The notes beneath the pieces were generated by a model. The model was not told where the DNA came from, did no database searches, and saw only the letters and a list, made by a program, of their open reading frames with translations. The position numbers were made by a program, and so were the translations under genes. From positions 1-18,367 of the forward strand of contig CAZDPU010000020.1 in NCBI GenBank assembly GCA_964507645.1: DNA of 18,367 nucleotides, written 5' to 3'. Below are positions 15,135 to 18,367 of this stretch, piece after piece (the first letter of the stretch is position 1; every line of letters begins with the position of its first letter). The DNA is from UBA6624 sp964507645 (lineage in GTDB: Bacteria > UBP7 > UBA6624).

Positions 15135-16982
15135 TTATCTGCTTTCGCGACTTTCAAGCTTTAAATCAACTTCGTATTGTTCATTTTCTCGGATATATGT
15201 AACCTTGATGGTTTCACCAGGTTTGTATTTTTCCAATGCATACATGAAATCTTCCAGGCTTTTTATTTCAGTTGAGTTTATTTTGATGATTCTGTCTTTT
15301 GCTTGAAGCCCAGCTTTTTCAGCTGGAGATGCTTTTGAGATTCCACCAATTAGGTATCCTGAATCACCACTATCTGCATAATCAGGGATTGAACCAAACC
15401 ATGATCTCCATCCTGACTCAGGCATGGCTTCTTCCTCTTTCTCTTCAATAAATTCTGGCGCAATATCTTCTTCTGATAAAACATTTAGGTCGATTGATGA
15501 TGCAACTAAATCGATTAATGATATTGAAAACTTGCCAATTTCCTCCAATCCTTCATAGTCAACTTTGTCAGGTGTATCGGTTGGCGTGTGATAGTCATCA
15601 TGAATGCCAGTGAAAATGAACATTGCTGGAATTCCTTTGTCTATAAATGGTGCGTGATCAGATCTCCCATCACCAAAAGTTGATTTTTCAAAATTCAAAT
15701 TTTGATTTAATCCTGTCAGTCCAGACCAGAATTCATCACTTTCAAAAAGTTCAGAGCTGTTCATTCCACCCATGAGTATTTTTTCATTATCGGAATACCT
15801 GCCAACCATGTCAAGATTCAGCATGAAATCTATTTCTTCCATTATCTCAGGATTATTATTTGTGAAATATCTACTGCCCAAAAGTCCGCTCTCTTCCGCA
15901 TCAAATAACATGAAGTAAAAGTTTGCAGGCCTTTCTTCTGGGGGCATATGGGAATAGTAATTTGCCAATTCCAAAACTCCAGATGTTCCACTTGCATTGT
16001 CGTCAGCTCCCCAGTAAATTTCTCCAGAACTATTTTCACCCATGTGATCTTTGTGCCCACCAACAACAAAAGTTTTGTCTTTGCCGCTATCTAGATAACC
16101 TATAACATTGAAAGCAGTTACATAATCAAGTTCAACCTTGGTTGAGAATGACAGTGTTTTTTCAGCAGGTGCTTTTTTTGGCTTGAGACTTACATCAGCA
16201 TCACTAAAAATTTCCGAGTAGGTCTCTGATGTTATAAGTCCTATAGGGATTGGGGAAGCTCCCCATCTTATGGTTCCACCAACATTAATCAAACCTCCTG
16301 GATTATCTGATCCAAGGTATATGAAAAGGACAGCTGATGCTCCATGTTCCTTTGCAACCTGAGTTTTGACTCTCAACATTCCAAGCCTTCTGTTTTCCCT
16401 GAGGTTTAAAGGATGGTCTTCTTCAACATCAGGCAAGCCCAATATCATTACCGCAATCCCACCTTCAAGATTTATCTTGTTGCCTTCGGCATCTACCCAA
16501 TCATTCCAGTCAGATTCATTTTCAGCAATCCCATAACCCAAAAACCATGCTTTGCCTTCAACATCACCATTAGCCGTGTAATCGATTGGAGAAAAGTCGA
16601 TTCCTTTTTCAAAGGATTTTGAACCATATCCAAGTTCAGATTCGACATTTTTTGTTCCAAGAAGAACTTCAAATTCCTCTAGCCATGATTCTGTTAAGTG
16701 GAAATATTCAAACCAGTCCAGAATCTGTTTTGAGGAACTGACACCACCTTCTTGCCCTATGCCTCTTCCTAGATATTTATCTCCCGAAAGTTCATAAACC
16801 AACCATTCAAAATCCTCTGCCGTAATCTCAATGTTTCCAAGCGGGTGATCTTCATTGCCATGATTATGTTCATTTGTTTCTTGGAGGTTTTTGCTCAATT
16901 GAGCTTGTTGTTCGTAGCTGTCTTGTGACTGGGAACAGCTTGTTATTAGCGATAATAAAATTATTGGAAATAGTTTTTTCAT
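15135..16982 (-). CDS. M28 family zinc peptidase lipoprotein with PDZ domain
   Basis: A 615-residue exported aminopeptidase-like protein. The N-terminus MKKLFPIILLSLITSC is a lipoprotein signal with lipobox ITSC (C16) followed by Ser, suggesting an outer-membrane anchor. Residues 130-290 are a PA-like insert. The M28 core carries all ligands of a two-zinc site: H310 in GGHKDHMG, D327 in GADDNASG, E363 (general base) and E364 in DAEESGLLGS, D391 in NLDMVGR and H465 in DDYHTPTDT. After an acidic linker, residues 540-612 form a PDZ domain (GGISKASPAEKAGLQAKDRI). Such proteins trim peptides in the periplasm or at the surface. A strong AAGGAG site precedes the ATG, one of the few clear ribosome-binding sites here. 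It is transcribed divergently from the tRNAs and leads fabI. Confidence 0.92.
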   Translation of the reverse strand: MKKLFPIILLSLITSCSQSQDSYEQQAQLSKNLQETNEHNHGNEDHPLGNIEITAEDFEWLVYELSGDKYLGRGIGQEGGVSSSKQILDWFEYFHLTESWLEEFEVLLGTKNVESELGYGSKSFEKGIDFSPIDYTANGDVEGKAWFLGYGIAENESDWNDWVDAEGNKINLEGGIAVMILGLPDVEEDHPLNLRENRRLGMLRVKTQVAKEHGASAVLFIYLGSDNPGGLINVGGTIRWGASPIPIGLITSETYSEIFSDADVSLKPKKAPAEKTLSFSTKVELDYVTAFNVIGYLDSGKDKTFVVGGHKDHMGENSSGEIYWGADDNASGTSGVLELANYYSHMPPEERPANFYFMLFDAEESGLLGSRYFTNNNPEIMEEIDFMLNLDMVGRYSDNEKILMGGMNSSELFESDEFWSGLTGLNQNLNFEKSTFGDGRSDHAPFIDKGIPAMFIFTGIHDDYHTPTDTPDKVDYEGLEEIGKFSISLIDLVASSIDLNVLSEEDIAPEFIEEKEEEAMPESGWRSWFGSIPDYADSGDSGYLIGGISKASPAEKAGLQAKDRIIKINSTEIKSLEDFMYALEKYKPGETIKVTYIRENEQYEVDLKLESRESR

Positions 16983-16999
16983 TTTTTAATTTCTCCTTT
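16974..16999 (-). promoter_or_regulatory. Ribosome-binding site and start region of the M28 peptidase
   Basis: On the minus strand AAGGAG (about 17000-16993) lies 10 nt before the ATG at 16982. It is a near-perfect Shine-Dalgarno match and fixes this start. It stands out because most other operon-leading genes in the window lack one. Confidence 0.6.
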
Positions 17000-17015
17000 T
17001 TTTTGTGATGAAGAA

Positions 17016-17044
17016 TTGATTCTATATTGAAAGAAGTTTACAAT
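17016..17044 (+). promoter_or_regulatory. Sigma70-type promoter for tRNA-His and tRNA-Arg
   Basis: TTGATT (17016-17021), a 17-nt spacer and TACAAT (17039-17044) form a good promoter in the gap between the divergent peptidase gene and the tRNAs. The -10 ends 10 nt before the first base of tRNA-His, so transcription would begin only about 4 nt before it. Confidence 0.65.
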
Positions 17045-17054
17045 AGTACGCCTT

Positions 17055-17130
17055 GGCGGGTGTAGCTCAGGGGGAGAGCGAATGGTTGTGGTCCATTAGG
17101 TCGCGGGTTCAAATCCCGTCACTCGCCCCA
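17055..17130 (+). tRNA. tRNA-His (anticodon GTG)
   Basis: The anticodon stem AATGG/CCATT encloses TTGTGGT, giving anticodon GTG. The acceptor stem GCGGGTG (17056-17062) pairs with CACTCGC (17120-17126) with one G-U pair. The extra G at -1 (17055) faces C73 (17127), the identity element of histidine tRNAs. CCA follows at 17128-17130 and may be encoded, although none of the other four tRNAs encodes it, so it could be coincidental. T loop TTCAAAT. Confidence 0.95.
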
Positions 17131-17131
17131 A

Positions 17132-17204
17132 GCGCCTGTAGCTCAACTGGCAGAGCGTCGGGCTTCGAACCCGAAGGTTGCAGGTTCGAATCCTGCCGGG
17201 CGTA
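17132..17204 (+). tRNA. tRNA-Arg (anticodon TCG)
   Basis: The anticodon stem TCGGG/CCCGA encloses CTTCGAA, giving anticodon TCG, which reads CGA and possibly other CGN codons. The D stem GCTC/GAGC and T arm GCAGG/CCTGC are perfect. The acceptor stem GCGCCTG/CGGGCGT includes two wobble pairs, G1-U72 and U6-G67, making the end of the stem weak. Discriminator A17204; no CCA encoded. It starts one base after the apparent CCA of tRNA-His, so the two are cut from one precursor. Confidence 0.93.
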
Positions 17205-17209
17205 GGCGA

Positions 17210-17238
17210 TTGTAAGAATGAAGTATAGAATTTATAGT
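17210..17238 (+). promoter_or_regulatory. Sigma70-type promoter for tRNA-Lys and tRNA-Gly
   Basis: TTGTAA (17210-17215), a 17-nt spacer and TATAGT (17233-17238) lie in the 44-nt gap between tRNA-Arg and tRNA-Lys. The -10 ends 10 nt before tRNA-Lys, the same distance as in the promoter of tRNA-His. It may also drive the trigger factor gene downstream. Confidence 0.5.
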
Positions 17239-17248
17239 AATGATTTTT

Positions 17249-17320
17249 GGGCCGGTAGCTCAGTGGTAGAGCAGCGGGCTCTTAACCCGTTGGTCGGGGG
17301 TTCAAATCCCTCTCGGCTCA
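17249..17320 (+). tRNA. tRNA-Lys (anticodon CTT)
   Basis: The anticodon stem GCGGG/CCCGT encloses CTCTTAA, giving anticodon CTT, which reads AAG only, so another lysine tRNA for AAA must exist elsewhere. The acceptor stem GGGCCGG (17249-17255) pairs with TCGGCTC (17313-17319) with two G-U pairs; discriminator A. T loop TTCAAAT. CCA is not encoded. Confidence 0.94.
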
Positions 17321-17326
17321 CGGCTT

Positions 17327-17398
17327 GCGGAAGTAGCTCAGTGGTAGAGCATCACGTTGCCAACGTGAGGGTCGAGGGTTCGAATCCCTTCTTCCGCT
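17327..17398 (+). tRNA. tRNA-Gly (anticodon GCC)
   Basis: The anticodon stem TCACG/CGTGA encloses TTGCCAA, giving anticodon GCC, which reads GGC and GGU. The acceptor stem GCGGAAG pairs perfectly with CTTCCGC; discriminator T17398; CCA is not encoded. It lies 6 nt after tRNA-Lys and 13 nt before the trigger factor ATG, so tRNA-Lys, tRNA-Gly and tig may share a transcript. Confidence 0.96.
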
Positions 17399-17411
17399 TA
17401 GGCCTTAATTT

Positions 17412-18367
17412 ATGAAAAACATTGTTCTAGCTCCTAATTCTGTTAAAAGAATGAAGCCAAACAAGGCTTTGATTACCTTCAACGTGAGCAATGATGAGTT
17501 TTCCCAAATTGAAAAAAATCTATACAAGAAGTACAAAAAACAAATCAAGATACCGGGATTCAGAAGTGGAAAAATCCCAGATCACATGCTGAAAAAATAC
17601 ATTGATGAAGAGTCTCTTTTTGAGGAAGCTGTTCAGGCTGTTTGGAAAAATTCTGCCGAGTCTGCAATTGAGGAAAGCAATTTGCATGCGATATCACTTG
17701 AGTCAATCAAGAACAAAAAAACGAAGAAGGGCGTAGATGTTTTTGTTGAGCTTCAAGTTCTTCCTGAAATCAATGTTGATTTTGTCGATAAGTTTAATTA
17801 CAAGTTTTCAAAACCATTACCGGTGGAGGATTCTGCAGTGGATTCCGAATTAAATAAAATCGTCAGTGCTGAAGCTCAATTTTTACCAGTAGAAGATATA
17901 AAAAAAGGGGATTACGTAAGGCTTGAAGGAATCTTCAGCTCAGGAGATTTTGAAGAAAAGATAGAAAGGGCTTTTGAGCTTGATGAAAAAACATTGCCAT
18001 CAAAAACTTTCATAAAGAAAGTTTTAGAAGCAAAACCGAATAGCGATCTTTCTTTCAAAAATAAATTTTCAAAAACTTATTCAAACCCTGATCTTGCTGG
18101 GAAAACGGTAAGTGTAAATGTAAAAATAACCTCTGTAAAAAGAGAAACTATTCCAGGGATTCCTGAACTGTGCAACAAGTACGGCATGAAGGATGAAGGA
18201 GAATTCAAGGAGAGGGTTAAGGGTAATTTGGGAATTCAGAATGAAGACAAAGCATTTGCTGAAGCGAATGAAAAACTCCCTGCAATCTTGTTGAAGAAGG
18301 TAAAAGATTTTTCCATTCCTGAAGTGATGATTGATGAAGAGAAGCAGCTTGAGTGGAATAACTACTG
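17412..18367 (+). CDS. tig: Trigger factor (3' end outside window)
   Basis: The first 318 residues of the ribosome-bound chaperone trigger factor, which meets nascent chains at the exit tunnel; roughly 110 residues should be missing at the end. The N-terminal domain carries the ribosome-docking signature PGFRSGKIP (48-56). Residues 150-240 take the place of the FKBP-like peptidyl-prolyl isomerase domain: KKGDYVRLEGIF opens it and LAGKTVSVNVKITSVK closes it, but the usual central FIPGFEEQL-like segment reads FIKKVLEAK, so isomerase activity is probably lost. The C-terminal arm begins with IPGIPELCNKYG. The ATG is 13 nt after tRNA-Gly with no Shine-Dalgarno sequence. clpP often follows tig but is beyond the window. 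Confidence 0.93.
   Translation, partial: MKNIVLAPNSVKRMKPNKALITFNVSNDEFSQIEKNLYKKYKKQIKIPGFRSGKIPDHMLKKYIDEESLFEEAVQAVWKNSAESAIEESNLHAISLESIKNKKTKKGVDVFVELQVLPEINVDFVDKFNYKFSKPLPVEDSAVDSELNKIVSAEAQFLPVEDIKKGDYVRLEGIFSSGDFEEKIERAFELDEKTLPSKTFIKKVLEAKPNSDLSFKNKFSKTYSNPDLAGKTVSVNVKITSVKRETIPGIPELCNKYGMKDEGEFKERVKGNLGIQNEDKAFAEANEKLPAILLKKVKDFSIPEVMIDEEKQLEWNNY

Noticed and set aside
17161..17175. Reading the second tRNA anticodon as TTC (Glu) instead of TCG (Arg).
   Set aside because: The perfect 5-bp stem TCGGG/CCCGA fixes a 7-nt loop CTTCGAA with T at 33, which puts TCG at 34-36.
17218..17415. A 65-codon open frame running across tRNA-Lys and tRNA-Gly.
   Set aside because: It lies over two well-folded tRNA genes and its protein is simply their translated sequence.
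1..18367. Search by eye for CRISPR repeats, insertion-sequence ends, integrase or phage genes, toxin-antitoxin pairs and defence genes.
   Set aside because: Nothing seen; almost all coding space is assigned to housekeeping or metabolic families and no spaced direct repeats were found apart from tRNA similarity.

Overview
This window reads as ordinary, tightly packed chromosomal DNA from an AT-rich Gram-negative bacterium, probably a draft or metagenome-assembled genome because one run of exactly 100 Ns interrupts it. Gram-negative character is inferred from a lipoprotein with a lipobox, two short secreted beta-rich proteins, a GDP-mannose pyrophosphorylase and a FabI-type enoyl-ACP reductase. 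An MqnD-like protein suggests menaquinone made by the futalosine route. I cannot assign a phylum from the sequence alone; a marine, streamlined FCB/Marinimicrobia-like lineage is only a guess. I see no phage, insertion sequence, CRISPR array, toxin-antitoxin or defence locus.

Layout. (1) 1-1974, plus strand: the 3' end of pntB (NAD(P) transhydrogenase beta), then fixC and fixX, a flavoprotein and ferredoxin pair delivering electrons to quinone; together they look like a redox-balancing operon. (2) 1971-5877, minus strand: hisS, aspS and an M19 dipeptidase, chained by 4-nt start/stop overlaps. (3) 5941-8219, plus strand: tRNA-Ser(CGA), a secreted protein of unknown function, proline dehydrogenase and a PduO-type cobalamin adenosyltransferase. 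(4) 8216-12997, minus strand: a secreted protein, mutY with a Nudix domain, a mannose-1-phosphate guanylyltransferase, a YfcH-type epimerase and a divergent YchF-like P-loop protein. (5) 13031-13876, plus strand: MqnD-like protein. (6) 13873-16982, minus strand: M28 peptidase lipoprotein with a PDZ domain, fabI, a 100-N assembly gap, and a DUF1801 protein missing its start. (7) 17055-17398, plus strand: tRNA-His, tRNA-Arg, tRNA-Lys and tRNA-Gly as two promoter-led pairs, followed by the trigger factor gene, cut by the window end. The only stretch over 300 bases without a protein gene is 16983-17411, and it is filled by the four tRNAs and their promoters.

The most striking structural signal is packing. 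All three convergent gene junctions (1971-1974, 8216-8219, 13873-13876) are 4-nt palindromes (CTAG, TTAA, CTAG) that serve as the stop codon for both strands, leaving no room for a conventional terminator. Several operon-leading genes have a TATAAT-like hexamer 7-9 nt before the start codon, suggesting very short or absent leaders, and both tRNA-to-mRNA junctions have the same 13-nt spacing. These are genome-architecture observations; I did not find a clearly new biological system here.
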